Part shown: piece after piece, positions 8,175 to 16,599 of the stretch
Layout of the letters: each line of letters opens with the position of its first letter
Position numbering within the stretch: the stretch's first letter is position 1
Assembly (NCBI GenBank): GCA_002067865.1
Contig: MVRC01000008.1
Coordinates: forward strand, 1 to 37,151
DNA: 37,151 nucleotides
Reading direction: 5' to 3'
DNA from: Methanomassiliicoccales archaeon PtaU1.Bin124
Lineage (GTDB): Archaea; Thermoplasmatota; Thermoplasmata; Methanomassiliicoccales; UBA472
The notes under the pieces: model-generated
What the model saw: only the letters and a program-made list of their open reading frames with translations
Told to the model about the DNA's origin: nothing
Databases searched by the model: none
Made by a program: the position numbers and the translations under genes

Positions 8175-8846
8175 ATGAAAGTACAGCTTCTCTCTCACAC
8201 CGAGAATGCGGAGGTGCTATGCGCCACCGCTGCCAAGACCTGCTATTCTCAAGGTGTTCCCAGCGTCATCATGGAGAAGGTGACGGAGGAGAAGGCGGGC
8301 AAGCTGATCGAGGAAGTGGTGTCGATGGGGCACCATTCTGTCATCGAGCATGCCTATTACACGTTTTCATTGGAAGGCGTATCCCGTGCCCTGACACATC
8401 AGCTGGTGAGGCACCGGGTGGCATCCTTCAGCCAGCAATCGCAGCGCTACGTGAACATGCTGAAGGCGGAGTACGTCCTGCCGCCCTCGATCGAGAAGGA
8501 CCCCGAAGCAAAAAGGGTGTTCGAGGAGGCGATGGACAACGCCTGGGAGGCGTACCAGAAGCTGGCAGAGAAGATGCCGGTGGAGGATGCGCGCTACGTT
8601 CTGCCGAACGCCTGCACCAGCAACATCATGGTCACCATGAACGCCAGGGAGTTGATGCACTTCTTCTCGCTGCGCTGCTGCAACCGAGCCCAGTGGGAGA
8701 TCAGGGAGGCGGCCGAGCTCATGCTGGCGCTCTGCCAGGAGGTGTCGCCGCAGATCTTCAAGGATGCTGGCGCCCCCTGCGTGCGCGGCCCCTGCACCGA
8801 GGGCAAGATGTCATGCGGGCACCCCAAAGGGAAAAGGAAACCATGA
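8175..8846 (+). CDS. thyX: Flavin-dependent thymidylate synthase
   Basis: ThyX makes dTMP from dUMP using methylene-tetrahydrofolate, FAD and NADPH. The 223-residue protein has the diagnostic RHRx7S motif at residues 79-89 (RHRVASFSQQS, followed by QR) that binds FAD and dUMP. The conserved C-terminal helix with NACTSNIMVTMN and FFSLRCCNRAQWEIR is also present. A T-rich TATA-like tract at about 8141-8150 precedes it. Its TGA overlaps the start of the next gene by ATGA, so the pair is translationally coupled. Confidence 0.95.
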   Translation: MKVQLLSHTENAEVLCATAAKTCYSQGVPSVIMEKVTEEKAGKLIEEVVSMGHHSVIEHAYYTFSLEGVSRALTHQLVRHRVASFSQQSQRYVNMLKAEYVLPPSIEKDPEAKRVFEEAMDNAWEAYQKLAEKMPVEDARYVLPNACTSNIMVTMNARELMHFFSLRCCNRAQWEIREAAELMLALCQEVSPQIFKDAGAPCVRGPCTEGKMSCGHPKGKRKP

Positions 8847-9244
8847 TGGCCCGATGCGGTTTCCAATGTGACAGATGCCCCATGTTCGACGGCAACATCA
8901 AGGACCAGAAGGACAGGGCGGTCGCCTCGGCAGGGTGGAGACATTATTGGAACCTGAGCGTGCCAGTGAACGATGTCCGATGCAAAGGCTGCCTCGAGCC
9001 AAGGGGCGAGGGGTATGAATATCCCGATAAGGCTTGCAAGATCAAGGTCTGCGCGGAGGACAAGAAGCTGGACCATTGCGGCCAATGCAAGGATTATCCC
9101 TGCAGCATGATGTCCCAGAGGCTGCAATATTGCGATATGGTCATCGAAACGAATCTGGCGAGGGCGAACGACTCAGACCGCGCCAAGTTCCTCGAGCCGT
9201 TCGATGCCAGGAAGAACATTGACGTGGCCAGGAACATGAAATGA
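8843..9244 (+). CDS. DUF3795-like cysteine-rich protein
   Basis: A 133-residue protein with a CGFQCDRCPMF start and further Cys clusters (CKGC, CKIKVC, CGQCKDYPC), probably binding zinc or an Fe-S cluster. The pattern resembles the DUF3795 family of small cysteine-rich proteins, which has no assigned function. Two adjacent ATG codons (8843 and 8846) are possible starts; the first gives an ATGA overlap with thyX. The coupling to thyX suggests co-expression but does not indicate a role. Confidence 0.8.
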   Translation: MMARCGFQCDRCPMFDGNIKDQKDRAVASAGWRHYWNLSVPVNDVRCKGCLEPRGEGYEYPDKACKIKVCAEDKKLDHCGQCKDYPCSMMSQRLQYCDMVIETNLARANDSDRAKFLEPFDARKNIDVARNMK

Positions 9245-9289
9245 AGCCGCTCTTCGTTCGGACCTGTGTTCAACGAGGGGCCAACAACG

Positions 9290-9297
9290 TTATATAG
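9290..9297 (+). promoter_or_regulatory. TATA box for the S17e gene
   Basis: TTATATAG lies about 42 nt upstream of the S17e ATG. With the usual 25-nt spacing, transcription would begin near 9318 and leave a leader of about 17 nt. It is a close match to the archaeal TATA consensus. Confidence 0.6.
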
Positions 9298-9334
9298 ACC
9301 GAATTCTTTTGGCGCCTCTACATTGGGTGTGTCC

Positions 9335-9529
9335 ATGGGAAACATTCGTCCCACTTACATTAAGCGCGTGGCTATCGACCTGGTACAGATGTACCCCCGC
9401 GTCTTCAGCGCCGACTTTGAGAACAACAAGCTCATGGTCAACAAGCTGACGACCGTCAGTTCCATCAAGATGCGCAACCGCATCGCTGGATACATCACCA
9501 GGTATTGGCAGAACCAGCAGGAGAACTGA
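9335..9529 (+). CDS. rps17e: 30S ribosomal protein S17e
   Basis: A 64-residue basic protein beginning [11 protein letters not shown] and containing [12 protein letters not shown] followed by IAGYITRYW, which is the S17e signature. S17e is a small-subunit protein found only in archaea and eukaryotes. The start at 9335 gives the normal archaeal length; an upstream in-frame ATG at 9266 would begin before the TATA box. The neighbouring exporter operon is unrelated in function. Confidence 0.93.
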   Translation: MGNIRPTYIKRVAIDLVQMYPRVFSADFENNKLMVNKLTTVSSIKMRNRIAGYITRYWQNQQEN

Positions 9530-9570
9530 ACGACAATCTTTACTTTCGTTCCCGCCATATGGTGGGCGCC

Positions 9571-10533
9571 ATGAGCGACGCCATTGAGGTGAAATCGGTC
9601 ACCCGTGTTTTCGGCGGGAATGGGAAAGGTCCGGCGAAGGCGCTGGACGACGTTTCCCTCTCCGTGAAGGAGGGGGAGCTTTTCGGGCTTCTGGGGCCGA
9701 ACGGTGCCGGCAAGACCACGCTCATCAAGATACTGGCCACGCTTCTTCTCCCCTCATCTGGCCAGGTGAAAGTGCTCGGCTATGATGTCGAGAAGGAAGT
9801 GGACAAGATCCGCCCCCGCATCAACATGGTGTCGGGTGGGGATGTGGGCGGATATGGACTTCTGACGGTGCGCGAGAACCTCTGGATGTTCTCCCAGTTC
9901 TACGGCATCCCCACCAAGGAGGCGAACGAGCGCATCGATCATCTGCTGAAGCTCTTCGCACTGGATGACAAGTCGAACGCCAAGGTGCGCACCATATCGA
10001 CCGGCCAGAAACAGAAGATGAACGTCATCCGGGGTTTCGTCACCGAGCCGGACGTCATCTATCTCGACGAACCGACGCTCGGTCTGGACGTGAACGCCAG
10101 CTTTGCCATCCGCACCTATCTGCGCAAATGGGTCAAGGAGCAGAAGGGCAAGACGATGCTCCTCACCACTCACTACATGGTCGAAGCGGACGAGCTGTGC
10201 GACCGGGTGGCCATAATCGACAAGGGCAAGATATTGGCCTGCGACACCCCCATCAATCTGAAGCGTATGCTCCGCCGCTCTTCCACCTTCGATGTGGAGA
10301 CCACGATATTCCCTGAGATCGAATCGATGGGGAGGCTGGCAGGGGTGGAAGGCTTCCAGGTCAAGCAGCTGGGGGACAAGGTCGTCACCAGGTATGTGGT
10401 CGAACAGGAGTCGGTCATCGCCGATGTCATCTCCGCTATCCAGTCCAAGGGCGGAAAGCTCACCTCGTTGAGCAAGACCGAGCCCACCTTGGAGGACGTG
10501 TTCATCCACTTGGTCGGTCGGGGGCTGGAATGA
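9571..10533 (+). CDS. ABC-2 exporter ATP-binding protein
   Basis: A 320-residue ABC ATPase of the drug/multidrug export type. It contains Walker A GPNGAGKT near residues 42-49, a signature motif in the variant STGQKQKM, Walker B VIYLDEPT followed by LGLD, the H-loop TTHY, and a C-terminal extension typical of DrrA/CcmA-like proteins. It energises the two ABC-2 permeases encoded directly downstream. An in-frame ATG four codons upstream (9559) is an alternative start. A weak TATA-like CTTTAC near 9538-9543 is better spaced for 9571. The substrate is unknown. Confidence 0.9.
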   Translation: MSDAIEVKSVTRVFGGNGKGPAKALDDVSLSVKEGELFGLLGPNGAGKTTLIKILATLLLPSSGQVKVLGYDVEKEVDKIRPRINMVSGGDVGGYGLLTVRENLWMFSQFYGIPTKEANERIDHLLKLFALDDKSNAKVRTISTGQKQKMNVIRGFVTEPDVIYLDEPTLGLDVNASFAIRTYLRKWVKEQKGKTMLLTTHYMVEADELCDRVAIIDKGKILACDTPINLKRMLRRSSTFDVETTIFPEIESMGRLAGVEGFQVKQLGDKVVTRYVVEQESVIADVISAIQSKGGKLTSLSKTEPTLEDVFIHLVGRGLE

Positions 10534-11342
10534 TCGACTGGCGCCTGCAGTGCCGTGCCATATATGGAAGGGCCTATCCCAGGGCCATCGGTGCGTTGAG
10601 GGAGCCCTCCTGGATGTTCTTCGACATCTTCCTGCCGTTGCTCAGTATATCCGCCTTCATCTTCTATTATCGCGCCTTGGGCGCCCCCGCAGTGTACGAG
10701 GGCTTCGTCGTCATCGGGGGAGCGATGACCGCCTTCTGGCTCAGCGTGATGTGGGGCATGGCGACCCAGTTCTACTGGGAAAAGGAGACGGGGAACCTGG
10801 AGCTGTACATGATGGCCCCGATGTCCAAGATGTCCATCCTGGCCGGGATGGCGCTGGGCGGCATGTTCCTCACGTCGGTGAGGGCCATCTCCACCATCGT
10901 CCTGGGCGTGATCATATTCCAGGTACAGATGCAGCTCACCTCCCCGTTGCTGCTGGTGTTCGCTTTCATAATCACTCTGATCGCATTGTATGGCATGGGC
11001 ATGCTCTTCTCCTCCCTGTACATGTTCTGGGGCAGGGGCGCTTGGCATCTGTCGAACCTGATGCAGGAGCCGATCTACCTGGTCTCTGGCTTCTACTTCC
11101 CCGTGAAACAGCTTGGCTTCTACGTGGCCATGGCCGCGTCCATCATCCCCATCACGCTGGGCCTTGACTCCATGAGGCAGATACTGTTCGGCGCGGGAGC
11201 GAATGGGCTATTGCCGGTGGTCGAGGAGATCGCCATCCTCTGCGTCGTTGCGGTCGTCTTCATCATCGCCGCCTGGTACTCCTTGCGCCACATGGAGTAT
11301 CTGGGCAAGAAGGAAGGGAGGCTGGTGCTACGGTCGCAGTGA
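10530..11342 (+). CDS. ABC-2 type transporter permease (first)
   Basis: A 270-residue integral membrane protein with about six hydrophobic helices, the expected architecture for an ABC-2 permease. It contains the family-type segment MGMLFSSLYMFWGRGAWHLSNLM before the last helices. The ATG overlaps the ATPase stop (ATGA) and its own stop overlaps the next permease start (GTGA), so all three genes form one coupled operon. It probably forms a heterodimeric channel with the downstream permease. Confidence 0.85.
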   Translation: MIDWRLQCRAIYGRAYPRAIGALREPSWMFFDIFLPLLSISAFIFYYRALGAPAVYEGFVVIGGAMTAFWLSVMWGMATQFYWEKETGNLELYMMAPMSKMSILAGMALGGMFLTSVRAISTIVLGVIIFQVQMQLTSPLLLVFAFIITLIALYGMGMLFSSLYMFWGRGAWHLSNLMQEPIYLVSGFYFPVKQLGFYVAMAASIIPITLGLDSMRQILFGAGANGLLPVVEEIAILCVVAVVFIIAAWYSLRHMEYLGKKEGRLVLRSQ

Positions 11343-12190
11343 GGGACCATGCCCGCACGGTGCGATGGGCGGCATGGCTGGGCTGGGAGATGGAGTCCAA
11401 CTGGACCAGCCCGTGGCTCTTCCTCGTCTACTCCGTGGTCAAGCCGATCTTCGGCACGCTCATCCTGGTGTTCATGTACCTCATCATCCTGGGGGGCGTA
11501 CAGGACCAGACGCTGTTCTCCTTCATGTTCATCGGCAACGCGTTCTACATGTTCGTGGCCCAGACGATGTTCGGCGTGGCCTATGTGGTCCAGGAGGACC
11601 GGGAGAGGTTCAAGACGCTGAAGCAGGTGTACATCGCCCCGATCAGCTACTTCATGTACATCGTGGGCCGGGCGATCAGCAAACTGGCCATAACCGCGCT
11701 GGCGGTGGTGATCACCCTCATATTCGGAGTGGCGTTCCTCAACGTCGGCGTCGACCTGGGCGCGACCGATTGGCTCCTGTTCGGGGTCGGTCTGTTCGTA
11801 GGGCTGCTATGCGTGGTGGTCATCGGAGTGGCCTTGGCAGGGATAACTTTCCTCACGGCCAGGCATAGCTCCGGCATCAACGAGGGCATCGCCGGCCTGT
11901 TCTATCTGTTCTGCGGCGTGGTGTACCCGATGACGGTCCTGCCATCCTGGGGGCAGACTATCGGCATGGCCATCCCGTTCACATACTGGCTGGAGATGAT
12001 GAGGCGGGCCTTAGCGCCAGGCACGGACTTCTCGGCCATCAGCGGCCTGGGCGGGTATTCGAACCTGGAGATCACAGCGCTTCTGTTAGCGACCACCGTG
12101 GTCTTCCTGATCATATCCGTGGCCATATTCCGCTATGCGGACCATCTTGCTAGAAAGAAGGGCAAGCTCGATATGAACAGTACTTATTAA
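11339..12190 (+). CDS. ABC-2 type transporter permease (second)
   Basis: A 283-residue membrane protein with about six transmembrane helices, similar in plan to its neighbour. It starts with GTG at 11339, overlapping the preceding stop as GTGA; no ATG is better placed, because the next in-frame ATG would remove N-terminal residues. It completes a one-ATPase, two-permease exporter of unknown substrate. The stop is followed within 30 nt by a tRNA gene. Confidence 0.85.
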   Translation: MRDHARTVRWAAWLGWEMESNWTSPWLFLVYSVVKPIFGTLILVFMYLIILGGVQDQTLFSFMFIGNAFYMFVAQTMFGVAYVVQEDRERFKTLKQVYIAPISYFMYIVGRAISKLAITALAVVITLIFGVAFLNVGVDLGATDWLLFGVGLFVGLLCVVVIGVALAGITFLTARHSSGINEGIAGLFYLFCGVVYPMTVLPSWGQTIGMAIPFTYWLEMMRRALAPGTDFSAISGLGGYSNLEITALLLATTVVFLIISVAIFRYADHLARKKGKLDMNSTY

Positions 12191-12200
12191 TAGGGAAATG

Positions 12201-12206
12201 ATAAAT
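12201..12206 (+). promoter_or_regulatory. TATA-like element before tRNA-Arg
   Basis: ATAAAT lies about 16-18 nt upstream of the mature 5' end. It would require transcription to start within or at the edge of the tRNA, so the promoter may instead lie slightly further upstream, in TATTAATAG at 12184-12192. Confidence 0.3.
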
Positions 12207-12218
12207 GGCCCCCCACAA

Positions 12219-12295
12219 GCCCGTGTGGGGTAGTTTGGATATCCTAAGAGGCTGCGGACCTCTAGACCTGGATTCGAATTCCAGCACGGGCGCCA
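12219..12295 (+). tRNA. tRNA-Arg (anticodon GCG)
   Basis: The sequence folds as a full cloverleaf. The acceptor stem pairs GCCCGTG with CACGGGC, the D arm has the conserved GG, the anticodon stem is AGAGG/CCTCT with loop CTGCGGA, and the T arm is CTGGA-TTCGAAT-TCCAG. The discriminator is G and CCA is encoded at 12293-12295. The anticodon GCG reads CGC (Arg). The 3' end lies only 3 nt from the convergent stop of the RqcH gene. Its first 12 nt take part in a competing inverted repeat with the leader (12211-12230). Confidence 0.92.
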
Positions 12296-12298
12296 CTA

Positions 12299-14227
12299 TC
12301 ACTCATTCTTCTCCGTAATGCCTACTACCTGGACGATCCGTACGTTCCCTGGCGGAAGGATCCTGGCTATCTCCTCTTCCGGCACTTCGAACATCTTCGA
12401 CAGCTGAGAGGACAATTTTCCCCTGTCCATCTCGCCCGGCTCTATGAGCACGTAGCGGCTGGACTGTGCCTTCATAGTTTCAGGCGGGGAGGCCATGATC
12501 TTCCTTGCCCCCTGATACTCGATCTCACCGATGGCTAACTGCAGCGCCAGATGGTGGCAGTAGTTGCGCTTCCCCCGGATGATGAACCCGCCCCTCGGCA
12601 CGAACTCACCTGCCGCCGGCGTCTTGGACACCTGGTCAGGCAGCACCCAGTATGCGCTTCCCTCCGCCGCTCCAGCACCCCAGGCCTTGGAGTTCGCCAA
12701 TGCGAACGCGCACACCTCCCGCAGCTCTTCCTCGCCCGCCTCCTCCCCTCCCTTGATGATGACGCTGGCAGCACCGTGCACGTCAGCATGGGAATAGCGG
12801 TCGGCCAGGTCCAGGTGCTTCTTGACCACCTGCTCGTTGGACCTGGCATCCCTGCCCCCTAGCACGATCCTCCCCTTCGCGGTGATGAACCAGCGGTACG
12901 ATTCGAACCAGAACTGCTTGGTCGGGCGGACCTTCTCCTTGGCCTCCTTGCGGCGCAGCTCTCCCTGCTTCTTGCGGTCCTCGATGCGTTTCTCAGTCTC
13001 CTGGACCGCCACCTCCGCTCCCCTGACCTTGTCCTTCAGCTCCTTGGCCTGCTTGAACAGCAGGTCGGAGTTCTCCTCCAGGGAGACGGTATAGTTGAGC
13101 GGCACCTCCAGACCAGCGATCCTCACCACGATCCTCTCGTGCTGCGGGTCCAGGCCTACGAAGAAAGGCAGCGGCGAGACGAACTCCCGGAACTGCTCCC
13201 AGTTCAGCTCCTCCGCCTTCTTCTTGAGCACGGCGAGAAGCTTGGTGGTATCCGCATAATGCTGGTAGAGAAGATTGGCCCTCTCGCTCAGCGTTTCCGC
13301 CTCAGCGGTCAGTCTTTCGATGCTCTCCTCCTGCTGCTCCAGTTGGCGCTGCAGACGTTCCAGTTCATCATCCCGGTACTCCTCTTCCTCGGGCGCCTTG
13401 GCATAGATGAACTCGTCCAGGGCCGCAGACAATGATTCGAACTGCTCGCTCTCCAACCCATTCCTCTGCTTCAGCGGGATGGGGCTGGCATCGACCGCAT
13501 AATCCCCCTCATAATAGACCCGGGGATCTGGCCGGTCCCTCAGCTCGGAGAACAGGTCCAGCATGGCCTTGTGCAGCCTGCCCTTTTCCTCATCGGTCAG
13601 CTGGGTCGCCTTCCTTCCCTTGTCCACCCCTGCCTTCAAGCAGGTCTCCTCCGCGTACTGTCCGCCCAGGTTCACGGCGGTGGCCAGTGTCCTGACGGTG
13701 TCCGATGTGGAGGTCGCGACCGCCTTGATGAAGTCGTCCAGGCTCATGCTCTCCGGGTCCTGGCGGGTCGGGGGGTAAAGATAGTCCGCGCCGATCCGCA
13801 CATCCCGGTGCCTCCAGGTCTTCTGCTCGATGCAATTGGAAATCTTGCCGCCCTCGACCACCACCAGATTGCCGTCCCCGAACATCTCGAAGATCACCTG
13901 GTATGTGGTCTCCCTGGTCGTGAGGGTCATGGTTACGATGCGGTCGAACGCCTGCTGCTTGACCTCGGAGACCCTGGCGTTCCCGAGCATCTTGCGCAGA
14001 TGCACCGCGAAGTTGCCAGGGGTGTCGGGCGTCTCCGGCCGGTCCTTGGGCATGTGCAGCCACTTGCCGTCCTTGAAAAGCAGCTCCCTGCGACCTTCAG
14101 GTGCATTGATGCGGATAAGAACAGTGCGGCGGTCCCAATGAAAGACCTTGTCGACATAGCCACCGATCAGGGCCTGCATCTCCTTGACCATGGCCCGGAC
14201 ATCGAAGGCGTTCATCTCTTTCTTCAT
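12299..14227 (-). CDS. rqcH: RqcH/NEMF-family ribosome quality control protein
   Basis: The 642-residue product has the RqcH/NEMF/Rqc2 layout: NFACT-N from residue 1 (NAFDVRAMVKE near the start), a central charged coiled coil around residues 280-440, and a C-terminal NFACT-R (DUF814) domain with FWFESYRWF and GRDARSNEQVVKKH. Family members bind stalled large ribosomal subunits carrying peptidyl-tRNA and add C-terminal tails to the nascent chain. The ATG at 14227 is preferred over upstream possibilities because AGGGGTG precedes it by about 6 nt and the conserved region begins immediately. The gene sits between tRNA-Arg (convergent) and tRNA-Thr (divergent). Confidence 0.92.
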   Translation of the reverse strand: MKKEMNAFDVRAMVKEMQALIGGYVDKVFHWDRRTVLIRINAPEGRRELLFKDGKWLHMPKDRPETPDTPGNFAVHLRKMLGNARVSEVKQQAFDRIVTMTLTTRETTYQVIFEMFGDGNLVVVEGGKISNCIEQKTWRHRDVRIGADYLYPPTRQDPESMSLDDFIKAVATSTSDTVRTLATAVNLGGQYAEETCLKAGVDKGRKATQLTDEEKGRLHKAMLDLFSELRDRPDPRVYYEGDYAVDASPIPLKQRNGLESEQFESLSAALDEFIYAKAPEEEEYRDDELERLQRQLEQQEESIERLTAEAETLSERANLLYQHYADTTKLLAVLKKKAEELNWEQFREFVSPLPFFVGLDPQHERIVVRIAGLEVPLNYTVSLEENSDLLFKQAKELKDKVRGAEVAVQETEKRIEDRKKQGELRRKEAKEKVRPTKQFWFESYRWFITAKGRIVLGGRDARSNEQVVKKHLDLADRYSHADVHGAASVIIKGGEEAGEEELREVCAFALANSKAWGAGAAEGSAYWVLPDQVSKTPAAGEFVPRGGFIIRGKRNYCHHLALQLAIGEIEYQGARKIMASPPETMKAQSSRYVLIEPGEMDRGKLSSQLSKMFEVPEEEIARILPPGNVRIVQVVGITEKNE

Positions 14228-14292
14228 AACGACACCCCTAATCCGACCCAAGCGGAAATAGGTGATGCTCATCCGATAGCTCCGTTTTAGAA

Positions 14293-14302
14293 AGATTTAT
14301 CA
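14293..14302 (+). promoter_or_regulatory. TATA box for tRNA-Thr
   Basis: AGATTTATCA is centred about 32 nt upstream of the tRNA-Thr 5' end in an AT-rich spacer, as expected for an archaeal tRNA promoter with a leader of a few nucleotides. Confidence 0.5.
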
Positions 14303-14329
14303 ATCACAATCCGGTTTGAGGGCTTCACG

Positions 14330-14404
14330 GCCACTGTGGCTTAGAGGCATAGCGACGCCTTGGTAAGGCGTAGGTCGAGGGTTCAATTCCCTCCAGTGGC
14401 TCCA
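14330..14404 (+). tRNA. tRNA-Thr (anticodon GGT)
   Basis: A complete cloverleaf is visible. The acceptor stem is GCCACTG/CAGTGGC, the anticodon stem is ACGCC/GGCGT with loop TTGGTAA (anticodon GGT, reading ACC), and the T arm is GAGGG-TTCAATT-CCCTC. The discriminator is T and CCA is encoded at 14402-14404. No intron is present. Confidence 0.93.
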
Positions 14405-14550
14405 ATTCTCTTTCTCTGTTCTTCTCGATAATATCAAACGGGTGGAACATCCATTTTTGTATGGAATGGAATTTTGAGAGATGTATCTGGCCATTTGAAA
14501 ATCACGTCAGATTTCTTCGTTACTAGGACAGAATGCGCCGATGAGGTTGA

Positions 14551-15741
14551 TCACTTCATGCGGTAATAGACCATTCCCGACCACATCTTCGGCCAGAAAT
14601 AGGTGGACTTCTTGGGCATCTTCTTCCCGTCCAGTGCGACCTCCCAGATGACATCCAGGGATGGTGGGCTGAGTATGACCGCATGATCGAACTCCCCTGC
14701 CTTGAGGCGGGACATCACGCTCGAGAGATCATGGTCATAAGCCACCTTAGATCCTTCATCCTCGAGAACCAGCGGCTTGATGATGCTCTCCTCGCAAACA
14801 TAAGTGTCCAGACCCTTCAACGCATCCGAAACCGGATCCTTGGGGCGTAGTATGAGATATCTTCCCGACCTGGTCACGAAGCCAAGGTCCTTTCCCGACG
14901 ACTCAGCCATGGCTTCGAGCATCTCCTCCAGGTCCATTTTCTTGGCCACAGCGAAGTCCTTGCTCAACGCCTGCACCAGTTCATCCTCTGAGCGCTTCAG
15001 TCCAGCCAACAGCCTGTGGGTAGGGCGGACGATCATGCCCGGATCATTTGATGCGACTATGGTCGCCAGAACGAACCCTTTCTTTCTATCCCCGATGTTC
15101 TCCTGGGCATAACGGCAGGACGTCTCATAACGGTGGTGGCCGTCAGCGATGAGCATTCTCTTATCGGCCAATCTCTTCCTGATCTTCTCGACGGCCTTGG
15201 TCTCCTTGATGCGGACCAGCTTGTGCTCCACGCCGCTGGCGTCCTCATACTCGATGACCGCCTCACAAGATCTCAGGTCGGGTAGGAGGTCATCCAGGTC
15301 ATCCACTATCCCGAAGATCGACTCACAATGGGTCTCCGTGCCACGGAGCAGGTTCAGCCTGTCCTCCTTGACCTTGGAGAACGTTTCCTCGTGAGGAATG
15401 ACCCCGTCCGGCGAATAACCTGTGGCGGCCAGTATCCCGACCAGGCCGATGCGGGTGAGACGTTCTCCCTCCTCATCGAACGACTGGCTGTATAGGTAAT
15501 AGCAATCCTTCTGTTCCACGGCCAGAGCACCATCGGCTATCCACCTGCCCAGCATCTTTCCCGCATCATCATAGCTGCCGTTCTTGCCGCCCAAGGTGAT
15601 CTTGGTGACATTGTAGGGATAGGATTGCCATCTCTCCAGTTCGGCGGGCGAAATGACATCGTAGGGAGGGGAGACCCTACCTATGGCAGCTTCGTTCTTG
15701 AGAACAGGGACCAGACCGCGGAAGGGGAGGAACTCGACCAT
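14551..15741 (-). CDS. DUF1015 family protein
   Basis: A 396-residue soluble protein with family hallmarks: an N-terminal FLPFRGLVP, PPYDVIS near residues 25-31, and a central ADGHHRYET motif near 195-203. DUF1015 (COG4198) is widespread in archaea and bacteria; its biochemical role is not firmly known, though it sometimes accompanies serine or amino-acid metabolism genes. The ATG at 15741 is chosen because AAGGGGTG lies about 8 nt upstream and PFRG follows directly; a candidate three codons earlier lacks such a site. Confidence 0.88.
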   Translation of the reverse strand: MVEFLPFRGLVPVLKNEAAIGRVSPPYDVISPAELERWQSYPYNVTKITLGGKNGSYDDAGKMLGRWIADGALAVEQKDCYYLYSQSFDEEGERLTRIGLVGILAATGYSPDGVIPHEETFSKVKEDRLNLLRGTETHCESIFGIVDDLDDLLPDLRSCEAVIEYEDASGVEHKLVRIKETKAVEKIRKRLADKRMLIADGHHRYETSCRYAQENIGDRKKGFVLATIVASNDPGMIVRPTHRLLAGLKRSEDELVQALSKDFAVAKKMDLEEMLEAMAESSGKDLGFVTRSGRYLILRPKDPVSDALKGLDTYVCEESIIKPLVLEDEGSKVAYDHDLSSVMSRLKAGEFDHAVILSPPSLDVIWEVALDGKKMPKKSTYFWPKMWSGMVYYRMK

Positions 15742-15787
15742 GGCGAACACCCCTTAATGCCGTGTCCAGTAAGTAATCCTTTCTAGC

Positions 15788-15979
15788 CTATGCCTTGGGC
15801 GGGGGAATGGGCTTCTCCTTGAAGAACTCGCAATCCGGATAGTCCTTGGCCGGGTCGCAGGTATCATAATTGTCCTTGTACCCCAAAGCATCATGGCGGA
15901 ACCGCTTGGCCTTGCAGTTCGCGCAGCGTCCATCGGTCGCTCTCCAAAGGCAGGTGTTGCGGGCTGAAGCCTCGGCCAT
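15788..15979 (-). CDS. Small cysteine-rich protein
   Basis: A 63-residue protein with five Cys residues (NTCLW, RCANCK, DTCD, YPDCEFF) and a Pro-rich end, probably a small zinc-binding protein. I do not recognise a family. Support for it being real: an ATG placed 27 nt from a good TATA box, archaeal codon use like its neighbours, and a stop 46 nt before the DUF1015 start, so the two may be co-transcribed. Confidence 0.6.
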   Translation of the reverse strand: MAEASARNTCLWRATDGRCANCKAKRFRHDALGYKDNYDTCDPAKDYPDCEFFKEKPIPPPKA

Positions 15980-16001
15980 GCCGTCCCATCGACATTGAAG
16001 G

Positions 16002-16013
16002 AATTTATAGATA
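16002..16013. promoter_or_regulatory. Shared TATA element between divergent genes
   Basis: AATTTATAGATA reads TTTATAGA on the plus strand and TCTATAAA on the minus strand, both close to the archaeal TATA consensus. Its centre, near 16006, is 27 nt from the minus-strand start (15979) and 30 nt from the plus-strand start (16036), so one element can serve both genes. Confidence 0.6.
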
Positions 16014-16035
16014 TGCCAGCAGGGAATCCGTCATC

Positions 16036-16599
16036 ATGGCGCAAAAGAAGATGGGCAAGAAATTGCCGCCAATGGCATTGCCAGTGTGCCTGATCGGGGC
16101 GAACGTCAAGGGAAGGGCCAATTTCTGCACGATCGCCTGGTTCACCGTGATCGACGATGACCCGGCCACGTTCGGCGTGGTGATGGCAAAGAAGAGGTGC
16201 ACGAAGGACGGGATCGAGGAGAACGGGACTTTCAGCCTCAGCCTGCCCGGTAATGGCATGGCCGCGGCCGCGGATTATTGCGGGATCAAGAGCGGTTACG
16301 ACGTGGACAAGTCGGAGGTGTTCGACCTCTTCTACGGTTCGTTGGGCAGCGCACCCCTCATCAAGGGCTGCCCGGTCACGGTCGAGTGCAAGCTGGTGAA
16401 CATCATCGAGTTCGCCGGGGTCGATATGGTGGTGGGCGAGGTGGCCGAGACATACGTCGACGATTCGATCATGGAGAAGGGAAAGGCCAGCCTGGAGAGG
16501 TTCGACCCTCTGCTCTATGGGATGGGGGGCGGCCCATACTATCATCTTGGCGAGAAGGGTGAAAAGGCCTTCGCCGTGGGAAAGAAGTTCAAGAAGTAG
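16036..16599 (+). CDS. Flavin reductase-like FMN-binding split-barrel protein
   Basis: The 187-residue protein matches the flavoredoxin/flavin reductase-like domain. An N-terminal PVCLIGANVKGRANFCTIAWF strand-turn is followed by FGVVMAKKRCTKDGIEENGTFSL and a short C-terminal HLGEKG segment. Such proteins bind FMN and act as flavin reductases or electron carriers in anaerobes; the partner is unknown. A TATA box sits 30 nt upstream, giving an almost leaderless mRNA. A hairpin followed by a T-rich tract begins at its stop codon. Confidence 0.85.
   Translation: MAQKKMGKKLPPMALPVCLIGANVKGRANFCTIAWFTVIDDDPATFGVVMAKKRCTKDGIEENGTFSLSLPGNGMAAAADYCGIKSGYDVDKSEVFDLFYGSLGSAPLIKGCPVTVECKLVNIIEFAGVDMVVGEVAETYVDDSIMEKGKASLERFDPLLYGMGGGPYYHLGEKGEKAFAVGKKFKK

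Noticed and set aside
8168-8842. N-terminal extension of the DUF3795 frame
   Set aside because: The extension is out of frame over the well-supported thyX gene. The Cys-rich domain begins at 8843-8846, where an ATGA overlap provides the start.
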